DNA of 64,000 bases from Bradyrhizobium diazoefficiens (GTDB taxonomy: Bacteria > Pseudomonadota > Alphaproteobacteria > Rhizobiales > Xanthobacteraceae): positions 1 to 64,000 of the forward strand of contig NZ_JAFCKW010000030.1 in the NCBI RefSeq assembly GCF_018129965.1, read 5' to 3'. The number at the start of each line of letters is the position of its first letter. Within the stretch, counting starts at the first letter, position 1. Below are positions 25,637 to 34,957 of this stretch, piece by piece. A program made the translations under genes and the position numbers. The notes beneath the pieces were generated by a model that worked only from the letters and a program-made list of their open reading frames with translations, was not told the origin of the DNA and did no database searches.

Positions 25637-26608
25637 CTACTCGTTATCCGCAGCGGCGGGAGCCGAGGCGGACGGGGCGAGCGGAACCGGCGCTGCCGCG
25701 CGCTTGGCAGCCGGCTGCTTTTTGGCGGCCGCGGGCGGAGCCGCCTGGGCCGAGGCCGTAGCCGGTGCACGCGAAGCCGGCGCCGCGGTCGCGGCAGGCG
25801 CCGCAGGACGAGTCGCTCCCGTGGGGGGCTCCGGAGTCATGATGCTGACCGGCGGCGTCGACGCCGCGCTCGGGAACTCAGCATTGGTCGGCTTGCCCGT
25901 CGGCATCGACGGCGGCAGGCCGGCGAGCGGTCCAGTGGCCGGCATCGCGGATGCCGCTGCTGGCGCGTTCCAGGCGGGCGCATAGCGCGCGACCAGCGCA
26001 TCGTAGAAATGGGAATCCATGTTGGCGGCAACCTGCTGTTGATCGGTCAGCGAGCGGAAGGCGGCGCAATCGAATTGGGTGCAACCGTCGCGCGCGACCA
26101 GCACCTGGGCGACGAGGCCGTAGCGATCGTGCTCCAGCGACTTGCGCAGCACCTTCAACTCCGGCGTCAGGCTCTTCTCGGCAGTGGCGGCATCGCCAAG
26201 CGCGGTCAGCCGGTCGATGCGGGACGCGGTGTAGGCGATGGCCGCAGCCGCCGTCTCGGGCGCGCTGAACAGCGCTTTCTCGCAGCCGACCGCCACGGCA
26301 TCGCCGGCAAGTTCATCGAGGCATGACAGCGCCGGCAGGCTCGCCGTCACCGGAGCCTGCACGGCACGCGATTCAGGCGGCGTGACCTGCCTCACCGGTC
26401 CGTAGACGCGCATGGTCGCAGGCACCGCGACGGCGATGGCAAGCAGCGCGATGACGGTCAGCGCGCCGTTGGCGACCGACTTGTCGGCGCGCAGCAGCGT
26501 GATCAGCAGAACCAATCCGAAGAAGCCGGCAGCGGCCAGCGTCATCCACATCGGAACGACTGGCGAGCGCCAGATTTGGTCGAGCGACGTGGCCCACGCC
26601 CAGTTCAT
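25637..26608 (-). CDS. Hypothetical membrane protein with Ala/Pro-rich C-terminus
   Basis: A 323-residue protein with two N-terminal membrane spans (about 17-41 and 46-67). A periplasmic region follows with four cysteines (LSCLDELAGDAVAVGCEKAL and DGCTQFDCAAF), perhaps forming disulfides, and a helical part. The last 100 residues are low-complexity Ala/Pro. The ATG at 26606 has a GAGGGGA ribosome site. I do not recognise a family. Similar proteins seem limited to Bradyrhizobium relatives. Confidence 0.75.
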   Translation of the reverse strand: MNWAWATSLDQIWRSPVVPMWMTLAAAGFFGLVLLITLLRADKSVANGALTVIALLAIAVAVPATMRVYGPVRQVTPPESRAVQAPVTASLPALSCLDELAGDAVAVGCEKALFSAPETAAAAIAYTASRIDRLTALGDAATAEKSLTPELKVLRKSLEHDRYGLVAQVLVARDGCTQFDCAAFRSLTDQQQVAANMDSHFYDALVARYAPAWNAPAAASAMPATGPLAGLPPSMPTGKPTNAEFPSAASTPPVSIMTPEPPTGATRPAAPAATAAPASRAPATASAQAAPPAAAKKQPAAKRAAAPVPLAPSASAPAAADNE

Positions 26609-26763
26609 GCGCGATGTCCCCTCACGCTAGCAAAGAGCAAATGGTCAAAGCGAGCACCGCGAGTCGGCAGCTGCCCCCGATTCACCCTGTCGAGGCGAAG
26701 CGGGCCTTTTGACGGCAATCGCGTCAATTCGTCTGCAACGTCAATGCGTGGCAGGGTGCTCCG

Positions 26764-26967
26764 TCAGGACTGCGCCAGCTGACTTTCCTTGGCGACGCGT
26801 TCGAAGGCCTCGGTCGAGCTCTTGATCCGGTATTGGCAGTCGTCACCGTCCGTCGGCAGCAGGCGGATGATCTCGTAGGAGCCACTCGCGGCCGGACGCG
26901 CGACGTTGCTGGCCGTGAACAATACGCGCGTTCCAATCGGGAATTTGTGCTTCAACACCCTCTCCAT
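26764..26967 (-). CDS. Small conserved hypothetical protein
   Basis: A 67-residue protein, MERVLKHKFPIGTRVLFTAS, then a strand-rich middle ending QYRIKSSTEAFERVAKESQLA. The layout (PIGTRVLFT, SGSYEIIRLLP, QYRIKS) suggests a small SH3-like beta-barrel seen in rhizobial proteins of unknown role. A GTG at 26968-26970 directly precedes the ATG. The long spacing on both sides suggests a single-gene unit. Confidence 0.65.
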   Translation of the reverse strand: MERVLKHKFPIGTRVLFTASNVARPAASGSYEIIRLLPTDGDDCQYRIKSSTEAFERVAKESQLAQS

Positions 26968-27157
26968 CACTCAAAACAGCGCCTGCCTCGCCCATGGTCC
27001 CACTGCGACGGCCTGGCCGGAAACCCGGCAATTCTATAGCACGCATGAAGCGTTTTTGGCCAGTCTCATGCGAGCATGGCAAACGCACCGAACATGAAGT
27101 GTTTTCATGACGATAATGGCAGCGACGGACCGCTGGAACTATCGACGGAACCGGGTC

Positions 27158-27526
27158 TCAGGCGGTATGGGGTAACCGGCCGTCGGGGCTCGCATGGTCT
27201 ACGGCCTTAGGCAGTTCCTGGGCCAGGATCTCCCCGAGCTGGTCAACCGGAATGTTGTACCGCGCGGCGAGCTGGCGGACCGTGTCGTTGCCAAGCACGG
27301 CGCGGAGCTGGTCCGCCGAGATCGGCAGGTTCTGGCCGTTCCCGAGCCAGGATTTGACCTGATCGCCGAAGCCGGATTGCTGGAGCTTTGCAACGATCGC
27401 GCTGAGGCCGCCCTGATTGCCGCTGCCGAGCACCTCGCTCAGCACGGCCGGCAGAACCGACGCGCCGAGCTGGCCGAGCGCGCTGCGGAGCGCGGGATTG
27501 TTTTCCAGTGAGTCCAGGATTCCCAT
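27158..27526 (-). CDS. YidB family protein
   Basis: A 122-residue protein of the YidB/DUF937 family. Signatures are MGILDSLENNPALRSALGQL, GGLSAIVAKLQQSGFGDQVKSWLGNG and the C-terminal LAARYNIPVDQLGEILAQELPKAVD. The family is widespread and of unknown role. GGGAGAGG precedes the ATG at 27524-27526. It follows the GST gene on the same strand with an 88-base gap. Confidence 0.85.
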   Translation of the reverse strand: MGILDSLENNPALRSALGQLGASVLPAVLSEVLGSGNQGGLSAIVAKLQQSGFGDQVKSWLGNGQNLPISADQLRAVLGNDTVRQLAARYNIPVDQLGEILAQELPKAVDHASPDGRLPHTA

Positions 27527-27614
27527 GATCGTGCCCTCTCCCTTGCGATAGCTCCAGCGTGATTGAGCGCTGCAGGCCTGCCTGTCGTCAAGCGGCGCCC
27601 GATCACAATCGCAA

Positions 27615-28277
27615 TTACACAGTCTCGAATCTTGCGATGACCAGCGTTTCGGCGAGCCCGTCGCGGGTCCATTCCTGGAATGCCGGTAGCGCCATCATGG
27701 TCTCCATGTAGGCCCTGGCCTCCGGCCCGACCTCGATCGCGTAAGTTCGGAAGCGGTGAACGACCGGCGCGTACATCGCGTCCGCCGCACCGAAGGCGCC
27801 GAACAGGAACGGTCCCCTGGCGCCATAGCGCGCCCGGCACTCGCGCCAGATTTCCTGCACGCGCGCGACATTGGCGAGCGCATCAGCCGACAGCGTCACG
27901 GGGCGTACCGGGCGATGCAGGTTCATGCCGCATTCGTTGCGCAGAGCCATGAAGCCGGAATGCATCTCGGCGCACACCGACCGGGCATGCGCGCGCGCGG
28001 CAACATCGTCCGGCCACAGCTTCTTCTCCGGAAAGCGCTCGGCGACGTATTCGATGATGGCGAGCGAATCCCACACCGTGATGTCGCCATCGACCAGCAC
28101 CGGAACCTTGCCGGCGCGGCTGAAGGAGAGGATCCGCTGCTTGTCGGCGGGATCATCGGTGTAGAGCGGGATGAGGGTTTCCTCGAACGGAATGTCGCTC
28201 GCGCGCAGCGCGAGCCAGGGCCGCATCGACCATGACGAGTAGTTCTTGTTGCCGATCGCAAGCTTGAGCGCTGCCAT
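27615..28277 (-). CDS. Glutathione S-transferase family protein
   Basis: A 220-residue GST. The N-terminal thioredoxin-like domain starts KLAIGNKNYSSWSMRPWLAL, with the active-site Ser in NYSSWSMRP and the VPVLVDGDITVWDSLAI glutathione-binding loop. The C-terminal all-helical domain follows. It is of the YfcF/maleylacetoacetate-isomerase-like group that uses Ser. The start at 28275 follows GAGGAGGGA. The substrate cannot be inferred. Confidence 0.87.
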   Translation of the reverse strand: MAALKLAIGNKNYSSWSMRPWLALRASDIPFEETLIPLYTDDPADKQRILSFSRAGKVPVLVDGDITVWDSLAIIEYVAERFPEKKLWPDDVAARAHARSVCAEMHSGFMALRNECGMNLHRPVRPVTLSADALANVARVQEIWRECRARYGARGPFLFGAFGAADAMYAPVVHRFRTYAIEVGPEARAYMETMMALPAFQEWTRDGLAETLVIARFETV

Positions 28278-28399
28278 GTGCCCGTCCCTCCTCAAGTCCG
28301 TCCGTGCGGCCGCTTTTAGCGCCAACCCCTGCCGCCAATCAATCGTTGCCGCGACCAGACATGCGTGGCAATCGTTGCGATCGTGACGAGGAGAGCGAC

Positions 28400-29122
28400 A
28401 TGAGCAGGCATTGGGTCGACATCATCGCCGTCGGCTTCTTCATCGTCGAATGGCTGGTCTACGCCCTGACGCTGGAGCACTCGGCCTACGGCCGTGACAG
28501 CCTGTCGGCGCGGATGAACCGCTATCGCGAGGTCTGGGTTCGCCGTCTGCTCGATCGCGATACCCGCATGGTCGACATGCAGATCATGGCCTCGTTGCAG
28601 AACGGCACCGCCTTCTTCGCCTCGACCAGCCTGTTCGCGCTGGGCGGCGCGCTGGCGCTGCTGCACGCTACGAACGACGCCATCACCATCCTGAGCAAGC
28701 TGCCGATCGATCTCAGCACCTCGCCGGCCATGTGGGAGCTGAAATGCGTCGGCCTCGTGCTGATCTGCGTCTACGCGTTCTTCAAATTCGCCTGGGCTTA
28801 TCGCCTGTTCAACTATGTCGCGATCCTGTTCGGCGGCATGCCGCCGGCCGCCCAGCGCGACACGCCCGAGGCCGAAGCCCACGTCATCCGCACCACGCGC
28901 CTGTTCGAATCCGCCGGCCGCCACTTCAACCGCGGCCAGCGCGCGTTCTTCTTCGCACTCGGCTATCTCGGCTGGTTCGTCAGCCCCTGGGTGCTGTTCG
29001 TAACCACGGCCGCGGTGGTGATCGTGACATGGCGGCGGCAGTTCGCGTCGAGCGCGTGGCAGGCGATGGCGCCGGCGGCGGTGGATGATGACGGGACGCG
29101 AAAGCGCGGTGCGACGCGATGA
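28400..29122 (+). CDS. DUF599 family membrane protein
   Basis: A 240-residue inner-membrane protein with four predicted spans. DUF599 marks are the opening WVDIIAVGFFIVEWLVY, the helix with RDTRMVDMQIMASLQNGTAFFAST, and FKFAWAYRLFNYVAILFGGMPP. No catalytic residues are known for the family. The ATG at 28400 follows GAGGAGAG. Confidence 0.85.
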   Translation: MSRHWVDIIAVGFFIVEWLVYALTLEHSAYGRDSLSARMNRYREVWVRRLLDRDTRMVDMQIMASLQNGTAFFASTSLFALGGALALLHATNDAITILSKLPIDLSTSPAMWELKCVGLVLICVYAFFKFAWAYRLFNYVAILFGGMPPAAQRDTPEAEAHVIRTTRLFESAGRHFNRGQRAFFFALGYLGWFVSPWVLFVTTAAVVIVTWRRQFASSAWQAMAPAAVDDDGTRKRGATR

Positions 29123-29133
29123 AGCCAGCTCTC

Positions 29134-29262
29134 GTGTCCCGGACGCGCAGCAGCGCTTGAGCGCTTCTGCGCAGAGCGGAGACCCGGCAGGCGACGCTGC
29201 ACAATGCGGCGAGATAGGCCCCGGCTCTGCAGCGCACAGCAATGACGCTGCGCCCGCTATTG
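29134..29262. repeat. Probable dispersed intergenic repeat fragment
   Basis: The stretch with GTCCCGGACGCGC, TTCTGCGCAGAGC, CCCCGGCTCTGCAGCGCACAG and GACGCTGCGCC has the composition and internal complementarity of the dispersed palindromic units found in Bradyrhizobium. It fills most of the 197-base gap between the DUF599 gene and the next gene. Boundaries are approximate. Confidence 0.45.
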
Positions 29263-29319
29263 ACGCGGGATATTTGCCCACATATTCGTCCTCGCGAATT
29301 CACCGGCAGCCGGACGTAA

Positions 29320-30918
29320 ATGCCTCCTGACCTTCGGCCGGTACCGGCACACACTGCAATCGAGCCGAAACGAGCGAGCAACATCGCCTATGCGGGGTTG
29401 CTGGCATCGATCACCGCCATCATTGCCGCAGGGCTGCTGGTCAAGCTGAATTCATTCCCCGGCTTGCACGGTGACGAAGCCTGGGTCGGATTGCGCGCGC
29501 TGGAGCAGCAGGCGCGCGGCATGTTCACGCTTCGCGGCATGAACGGCTATACCGGATCACTGTTTCCGGAAATCGTGACGCTGGTCTTTTCGATCATCCC
29601 TCCGGGCACAAGCAGCCTGCGGCTGCCGGGCGCCATCTTGAATGGACTGGCGCTCGGCCTGACTTCCCTCGCTCTCTGGAAAAGAGGCGCGAGCGCGCTG
29701 TACTTCGTCCTGGCGATGGGATCCTCGCTGCTATTCATGTTCTATAGCCGGGTTGCCTGGGAGGTGAACGCGCTCCAGAACCTGCTGCTCGCGCTCGTGC
29801 TGCTTGCTCTCGCGCATCTCTTGGAACGAGGTCGAAGCCGCCGTCGCTGGCTTTTCCTGCTGTTGCTGGCCTTCTCATTGGGGTGCTGGAATCACGCCAT
29901 CTTCGTTGCAGCGGCGCTGTCTTTCGCCGCGGCGACGTTCCTCGTCGCGCTCAAATGGCCCGGCGAAAGCAGTGCAAGACTCCTGCTGGTCGGGCAACTG
30001 GATCTCCTGGTCCAGTCCGTCCTGTCAGGACGGCATTTCGTCGGCGACGGCGCGTTCTGGACCCGGGCCCTGCCGGCTATGCTCGCCGGGCTCGGCGCGA
30101 TCGCACTCGCGACCCACGCCTATGCGCTTTTCGAGGACCGCCTGCTTCCCCCCACGATCAGAGCCCTCTCCGATCGGCGTATCGCGCGTTCAACGGGCAT
30201 CGTGCTCGCCGGTTGCGTGGCACTGTCGCTGGCAGCATCGCCGATCAGCGATATCAGCTTTTTCGGTACGGTCTCGGGCGTGATCCTGCTCGAGCGCGTC
30301 GTTTCCTACCTGCCCGGCCCGATCGACATGACGGCGCTGCATCTGCGCATGGTGCTGCTGCTGGTCTTGTTTGCCGCCGCTGCGCTTCGATCGTTCCGCT
30401 CTGAGCCGAGCGAGCCACAACAGCTGCTTTTGCCATTGTTCTGTCTGTGGACGATCGCCTATTTCCCCGCGCTGCGGCTCTCGATCGCCAGCGTCGCCGA
30501 TCGCTACTACATCATCCCGCAATTCCTGTTCTTCGTTTCGATCGCGCTCGCCGTCGATGGACTTCGGAAGAGCTGGAAAATGGCGGCCATTGGGTTGCTC
30601 CTCGCCGGATTCGTGTATGCGCAAGCCACCACGATCCGCGAGGCCTTTCGCGGCGAGGACAGGCCGCCATTCGAGCGCTTCGACTATGCCGGCTATACCG
30701 ACACCTCCCGCCATTACATGAGGCTCAACGCGCTCACGAATGAGCTGAAGTCACGAGGCTACTGCGAGGTGGAGTCATCGAGCTTCTTTATCACCCAACC
30801 CATGCGGTTCCTGGCGGCGGCGGGCCAGCTCTGTACCGGACATACCAGGGTGCGCGTGGAATATTGCGCGGCGTGTCTCGCGCCGGTCCGCGGGTTCGAT
30901 CTGCACGCGCAGGAATAG
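29320..30918 (+). CDS. Polyprenol-linked glycosyltransferase (GT39/ArnT-like) membrane protein
   Basis: A 532-residue protein with about ten to twelve membrane spans. The first periplasmic loop has GLHGDEAWVGLRA with Asp52 and Glu53, the acidic pair typical of GT-C fold transferases such as ArnT and protein mannosyltransferases. The hydrophobic pattern continues with a soluble C-terminal region containing several cysteines (GYCEVESSSF, LCTGH, YCAACLAP). It probably transfers a sugar from a lipid carrier to a periplasmic acceptor. The acceptor is unknown and no biosynthesis genes adjoin. Confidence 0.75.
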   Translation: MPPDLRPVPAHTAIEPKRASNIAYAGLLASITAIIAAGLLVKLNSFPGLHGDEAWVGLRALEQQARGMFTLRGMNGYTGSLFPEIVTLVFSIIPPGTSSLRLPGAILNGLALGLTSLALWKRGASALYFVLAMGSSLLFMFYSRVAWEVNALQNLLLALVLLALAHLLERGRSRRRWLFLLLLAFSLGCWNHAIFVAAALSFAAATFLVALKWPGESSARLLLVGQLDLLVQSVLSGRHFVGDGAFWTRALPAMLAGLGAIALATHAYALFEDRLLPPTIRALSDRRIARSTGIVLAGCVALSLAASPISDISFFGTVSGVILLERVVSYLPGPIDMTALHLRMVLLLVLFAAAALRSFRSEPSEPQQLLLPLFCLWTIAYFPALRLSIASVADRYYIIPQFLFFVSIALAVDGLRKSWKMAAIGLLLAGFVYAQATTIREAFRGEDRPPFERFDYAGYTDTSRHYMRLNALTNELKSRGYCEVESSSFFITQPMRFLAAAGQLCTGHTRVRVEYCAACLAPVRGFDLHAQE

Positions 30919-30949
30919 CCCGTCATCGAGGCGCGACGCGGCAAAGGCG

Positions 30950-31954
30950 TCACGACCCGCCGAAATCCCGCGGGCTGAACGGCAGGTCCATCACCTTCCA
31001 TTCCCCGTACAACGCGGCGGGCAGCATCTTGTAGGGCTGACAGGATTCGAGCGCACTCGTCGCCGACTTCACGATGGCGACGCCCTTCGCCGATGGCGGG
31101 GCCTGGATCAGGATCGGCGGGCGCGCCAGAGTCCCGTCGGTGGCGAACACCGCACGCAGCTTGATGTTGACGTTGTCGGTCGGCGACACGCCCGCCGGGA
31201 GCTTGGCGCAGCTTCTCAGATGGCGACGAAGCTCGGCGATGATTTCGGGCGGCAGCCTGGCGGCGATCGCATCCTTGGCATCGCCGCCGTCGTCCTTGGG
31301 AGCATCCTTCGACTCGGGCGGCAGTTCGGGCGGCAGGCCCAGCATGACGCCGTACTTGACGGTGACGTCGGGCTCCGGCGCCTGATAGACCGGCGGCGGC
31401 GCGGCCTGCGGCTGCGACATTGCGGCGGGTGATGGCTGCGACATCGACTGAGGCTGCTGCGGCATCGGTGGTTGCGGAGGCAGTTGCGATGGCTGCGGCT
31501 GCGGTTGTTGAGGCGGGGGTTGTTGAGCTTGCGGCTGCGCGGTAGCTTCACGCTGCTGCGGCGCCGGCTGTGGTTGCGGCTGCTTCTGCTGCGACGGCTC
31601 GGACGTTGCCTGCTGCTTCGAAGCCGACGCCGCGGCCTGCTGCTTGGCGGAAGGCTTCGGCGCCGTGGTCGCCTTGTCCTTATCGGTGAAGTCCAGCTTC
31701 GGGAGCTTCAGGTCGAGGGGCGGCTCCGGCGGCTTTTCCTTCACCTCCTCCTTGGCCTTTTCCTCCGCCTTCTCTTCAGCCTTGGCCTCCTCCTGTTTCA
31801 CCTGTTCGGGCGTGACGATATCGACCGAGACGGTCTCGGGCGGCGCGGCGTGGAACGGATGGACCTCGCTGATCACAATGATCAGCACGACCAGCGTCAG
31901 ATGCGCGATCGCCGACGCCGCAATATCCGTCCGTATGATCTTCCGCAGTTCCAT
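30950..31954 (-). CDS. TolA/TonB-like energy-transduction protein
   Basis: A 334-residue protein with one N-terminal membrane anchor (TLVVLIIVISEV, about 18-32), then a Glu/Lys-rich then Pro/Gln-rich stalk (about 60-210), and a C-terminal domain with AKLPAGVSPTDNVNIKLRAVF and a conserved Cys pair. The plan matches TolA or TonB, which bridge the periplasm and draw on the proton motive force through TolQR or ExbBD. None of those partners is in the window. The start at 31952 is chosen to give MELRKIIRTDIAAS before the anchor; upstream ATGs would overlap the aldo/keto reductase. Confidence 0.78.
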   Translation of the reverse strand: MELRKIIRTDIAASAIAHLTLVVLIIVISEVHPFHAAPPETVSVDIVTPEQVKQEEAKAEEKAEEKAKEEVKEKPPEPPLDLKLPKLDFTDKDKATTAPKPSAKQQAAASASKQQATSEPSQQKQPQPQPAPQQREATAQPQAQQPPPQQPQPQPSQLPPQPPMPQQPQSMSQPSPAAMSQPQAAPPPVYQAPEPDVTVKYGVMLGLPPELPPESKDAPKDDGGDAKDAIAARLPPEIIAELRRHLRSCAKLPAGVSPTDNVNIKLRAVFATDGTLARPPILIQAPPSAKGVAIVKSATSALESCQPYKMLPAALYGEWKVMDLPFSPRDFGGS

Positions 31955-32003
31955 CGCCCGATCTTGGGTTGCCGCCGCGGTCCTACCATACCCCAGCCGG
32001 CCC

Positions 32004-32822
32004 TCAATCCCATTTTGGCGCGAAGCCATAGTCGGTGAGACGCCCCTTCGGGCTGGCCAGCGCTGCAATCCGCGTCATCTCGTCGTCCGAGAGCTCGAAA
32101 TCGAAGATCTCGATGTTTTCGGACAGGCGTTCGACGCGCGAGGTGCGCGGGATCGCAGCAACGTTCTGTTGCACCAGCCAGCGCAGGCAGATCTGTGCCG
32201 GTGTCTTGCGGTGGGCGCGCCCGATCTCGCCAAGCGTCTGGTCCAACTTGATCCGGCCCCGGGCGATCGGGCTGTAGGCGACCAGCGCGAGACCGTGCCG
32301 GTCGCAGGCCGCCCTCACCTTCGACTGGTCGAGATAGGGATGGTATTCGACCTGGTTGCAGACCAGTGGTTCCGGGCACAACGCCACCGCCTCGTCGATC
32401 AGCGCCACCGTGAAATTGGACACGCCGATGTGGCGGGTCAGGCCCATGCGCTTGGCATGCGCCAGCGCGCCGAGCGTCTCCGCCAGCGGCACGTGCGAAT
32501 TGGGCCAGTGCAGCAGCAGCAGCTCGACCGCCGGAAGCCGCAGCCGGACGAGACTGTCCTTGACCGAGCGCTCGAGATCGTGCGGCGTGAAATGGCTGGT
32601 CCAGACCTTGGTGGTCAGGAAGATGTCGTCGCGGCGCACGCCGGAGGCGCGCAGGCCGTCGCCGACCTCACGCTCGTTCTCGTAGACCTGCGCCGTGTCG
32701 ATGTGACGATAGCCGAGCCGCAGCGCCTGCTCGACCACACGTCCGCAGGTTCGCCCGCTCAGCTCCCAGGTCCCGAGCCCGATCGCCGGCATCCTTGCGC
32801 CATTGGCCTCGACGAACAGCAT
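32004..32822 (-). CDS. Aldo/keto reductase
   Basis: A 272-residue NADPH-dependent reductase, TIM-barrel fold. The catalytic tetrad is visible: Asp in HIDTAQVYENE with Tyr, Lys in LTTKVWTS, and His in LLLHWPN. The cofactor site IPRTSRVERLSENIEIFDFEL lies near the end. The start at 32820 follows AGAGAGGA. It resembles 2,5-diketo-D-gluconate reductases, but substrate range is broad in this family. Confidence 0.92.
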   Translation of the reverse strand: MLFVEANGARMPAIGLGTWELSGRTCGRVVEQALRLGYRHIDTAQVYENEREVGDGLRASGVRRDDIFLTTKVWTSHFTPHDLERSVKDSLVRLRLPAVELLLLHWPNSHVPLAETLGALAHAKRMGLTRHIGVSNFTVALIDEAVALCPEPLVCNQVEYHPYLDQSKVRAACDRHGLALVAYSPIARGRIKLDQTLGEIGRAHRKTPAQICLRWLVQQNVAAIPRTSRVERLSENIEIFDFELSDDEMTRIAALASPKGRLTDYGFAPKWD

Positions 32823-32966
32823 GAGAAATCCTCTCTGTTGCGGTCGTCCCAAGCATCATCCAGGCGAGAGTATGAACCCGGTCCGCGGCACTGCCAACGG
32901 GTGCGGCAGCGATCCGCCAGGATATTCAGGGCAATGCTAACGGGAGGTGTGTGCGAGGCCTTGTCG

Positions 32967-33269
32967 TCAGGCTTTGGCGAGCGCCTGGAAAACGGTATCA
33001 GGCGCATGCGCGATCACCGCGAGCAGTGCGCGTGCGGGTCCCCGCGGGGCGCGCTTGCCCTGCTCCCAGTTGCGGATGGTCTCGACGGGCACGCCGAGTT
33101 TTGCCGCAAACTCCATCTGGGTGAGGCAGGCGCGGCGGCGCAGATCGCGCACGGCGAGCGAGCTGGTGTCGGCCGGCGCTGCGTGGGCCGCAGGCTGGAT
33201 TGGAAACTCCTGCCCGTCCCGCAACTCGACGACCCGTCCGTCAGCCTTCAGCCGCAACCGCATGCCCAT
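32967..33269 (-). CDS. Helix-turn-helix DNA-binding protein (XRE/MqsA-like)
   Basis: A 100-residue protein. The C-terminal half is an XRE-type HTH of the MqsA/HigA antitoxin style: CLTQMEFAAKLGVPVETIRN followed by WEQGKRAPRGPARALL. The N-terminal 40 residues are predicted beta-rich and lack a zinc ribbon. No toxin gene is adjacent, so it may be a stand-alone regulator. The start could also be the second ATG at 33263. Confidence 0.82.
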   Translation of the reverse strand: MGMRLRLKADGRVVELRDGQEFPIQPAAHAAPADTSSLAVRDLRRRACLTQMEFAAKLGVPVETIRNWEQGKRAPRGPARALLAVIAHAPDTVFQALAKA

Positions 33270-33332
33270 TCCCCCAAGCCAGGACGATGATGCGGCAGGT
33301 CGCTTAAGTTCGGATTAAAGATGCTGGCGGCC

Positions 33333-33436
33333 GTCATTCCGGGGCGCGCGGAGCGCGAGCCCGGAATCCATCGTGCACCGGAACGCGCCGACAAATGGAT
33401 TCCGGGCTCGCGCCAAGAAGCGCGCCCCGGAATGAC
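33333..33436. repeat. Inverted palindromic intergenic repeat
   Basis: GTCATTCCGGGGCGCGCGGA at 33333 and its near-perfect complement ending CGCCCCGGAATGAC at 33436 bracket a second pair, GCCCGGAATCCAT and ATGGATTCCGGGC. The whole unit of about 104 bases can fold into one long hairpin. It lies between the HTH gene and mgtE. Confidence 0.85.
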
Positions 33437-33452
33437 GAACCGAAGGTAAGAC

Positions 33453-34874
33453 CTACCTCAATCCGAACCACAGCGTGGCGATGCCGAGGAAGGAGAAGAA
33501 GCCGACCACGTCGGTCACCGTGGTGACGAAGGTACCGGACGCCACCGCCGGATCGGCCCTGACGCGTTCGAGCGCCATCGGGATCAGGATGCCGCCGAGC
33601 GCGCCGGCAACGAGGTTCACGATGATCGCAAGCCCGATGACGAGGCCGAGCCCCGGGATCTTGAACCAGGCGACCGCCGCGATGCCGGTGATTACGGCGA
33701 AGGCAAGTCCGTTGACGAGGCCGACCATGCCTTCGCGCATCACCACGCGCCAGGCATTGGAGGAGCCGAGCTCGCGGGTCGCCAGCGCCCGCACCGCCAC
33801 CGTCATGGTCTGGGTCGCGGCATTGCCGCCCTGGCTCGCCACGATCGGCGCCAGCACGGCGAGCGCGACCATCTTCTCGAGCTGCCCCTCGAACAGGCCG
33901 AGCACGGAGGATGCGAGGAAGGCGGTCGCAAGATTGACCAGCAGCCAGTTGAACCGCGCGCGCGCGATCGTGAAGACCGTGTCGGACAGTTCTTCGTCGC
34001 TGTTGACGCCACCGAGCGCCTTGAGGTCCTCGTCCGCCTCCTCCTCGATGACGTCGACGACGTCGTCGACGGTGATGACGCCGACGAGGCGATCCTGGGT
34101 GTCGAGCACGGGCGCGGCGACGAGATTGTACTTGCCGAACATGCGCGCCACCTCCTCCTGGTCCTCCAGGACGGAGACGCGGCGGCGATCCTCGTCGGTC
34201 AGTTCGGCGAGCGGCACCGGCCGCCGGGCGCGCAGCAGCACGTCGAGCGAGACCGCGCCCTGCCAATGCTGATCCTTGTCGACGACGTAGATCTCGTAGA
34301 AGCGATCGGGCAGATCGGGCGTATCGCGCATGTAGTCGATCGCCTGTCCCACGGTGAAATCCTGGGGCACCGCGATGAACTCGGTCTGCATGCGGCGGCC
34401 GGCCGAGTTCTCCGGATAGAGCAGGCTGCGCTCGAGCGCGACGCGCTCCCGCATGGGCAGCTTTTCGAGGATCTCCTCCTGCTCGTCCTCGTCGAGGGTC
34501 TCCAGCAGCTCGACCGCGTCGTCGGATTCGAGTTCGCGGACGCCTTCGGCGACCGTCTCCGGCGGCAGCTCGTCGAGGATCTCCTCGCGCACGGCCTCGT
34601 CGACCTCGTTCAGCGCCGAGAAGTCGAAGTCGGCGCCGGTAAGCTCGACCAGGCGGACGCGGTCGTCGGGTTCGAGTGCGCCGATCAAATCGCCGAGATC
34701 GGCCTCGTGCAGCTCGGCAACGCAGGCGCGCAGCGCGGCACTGTCGCCGGCCTCGATTGCGCGGGCGATTTCCTCGACGAATTCGTGCCTGATATCGCCG
34801 TCTTCATTGCGCATCGGCACGTGGTCGAGTACCGAGTCCCCAGCGGATGGGGCACCGTCCATACGTTCATCCAT
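33453..34874 (-). CDS. mgtE: Magnesium transporter MgtE
   Basis: A 473-residue MgtE. An acidic N-domain of helical repeats (about 25-150) is followed by two CBS domains (about 155-275; for example GVITVDDVVDVIEEEADED) and five membrane spans from about 300. The conserved NQGGNAATQ-type motif appears as VASQGGNAATQTMTVAVRALA. MgtE is a magnesium channel gated by cytoplasmic Mg2+ binding between the N and CBS domains. The start at 34872 follows GTGAGG; an upstream extension would overlap the next gene's region. Confidence 0.93.
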   Translation of the reverse strand: MDERMDGAPSAGDSVLDHVPMRNEDGDIRHEFVEEIARAIEAGDSAALRACVAELHEADLGDLIGALEPDDRVRLVELTGADFDFSALNEVDEAVREEILDELPPETVAEGVRELESDDAVELLETLDEDEQEEILEKLPMRERVALERSLLYPENSAGRRMQTEFIAVPQDFTVGQAIDYMRDTPDLPDRFYEIYVVDKDQHWQGAVSLDVLLRARRPVPLAELTDEDRRRVSVLEDQEEVARMFGKYNLVAAPVLDTQDRLVGVITVDDVVDVIEEEADEDLKALGGVNSDEELSDTVFTIARARFNWLLVNLATAFLASSVLGLFEGQLEKMVALAVLAPIVASQGGNAATQTMTVAVRALATRELGSSNAWRVVMREGMVGLVNGLAFAVITGIAAVAWFKIPGLGLVIGLAIIVNLVAGALGGILIPMALERVRADPAVASGTFVTTVTDVVGFFSFLGIATLWFGLR

Positions 34875-34957
34875 GGGGTGCCTCACCGTTTGACAGGTTG
34901 GAACGGGTGATCCGGGCTGATGGTTCAGGCAATACCCACAAGCGAACTGCGAGCGCA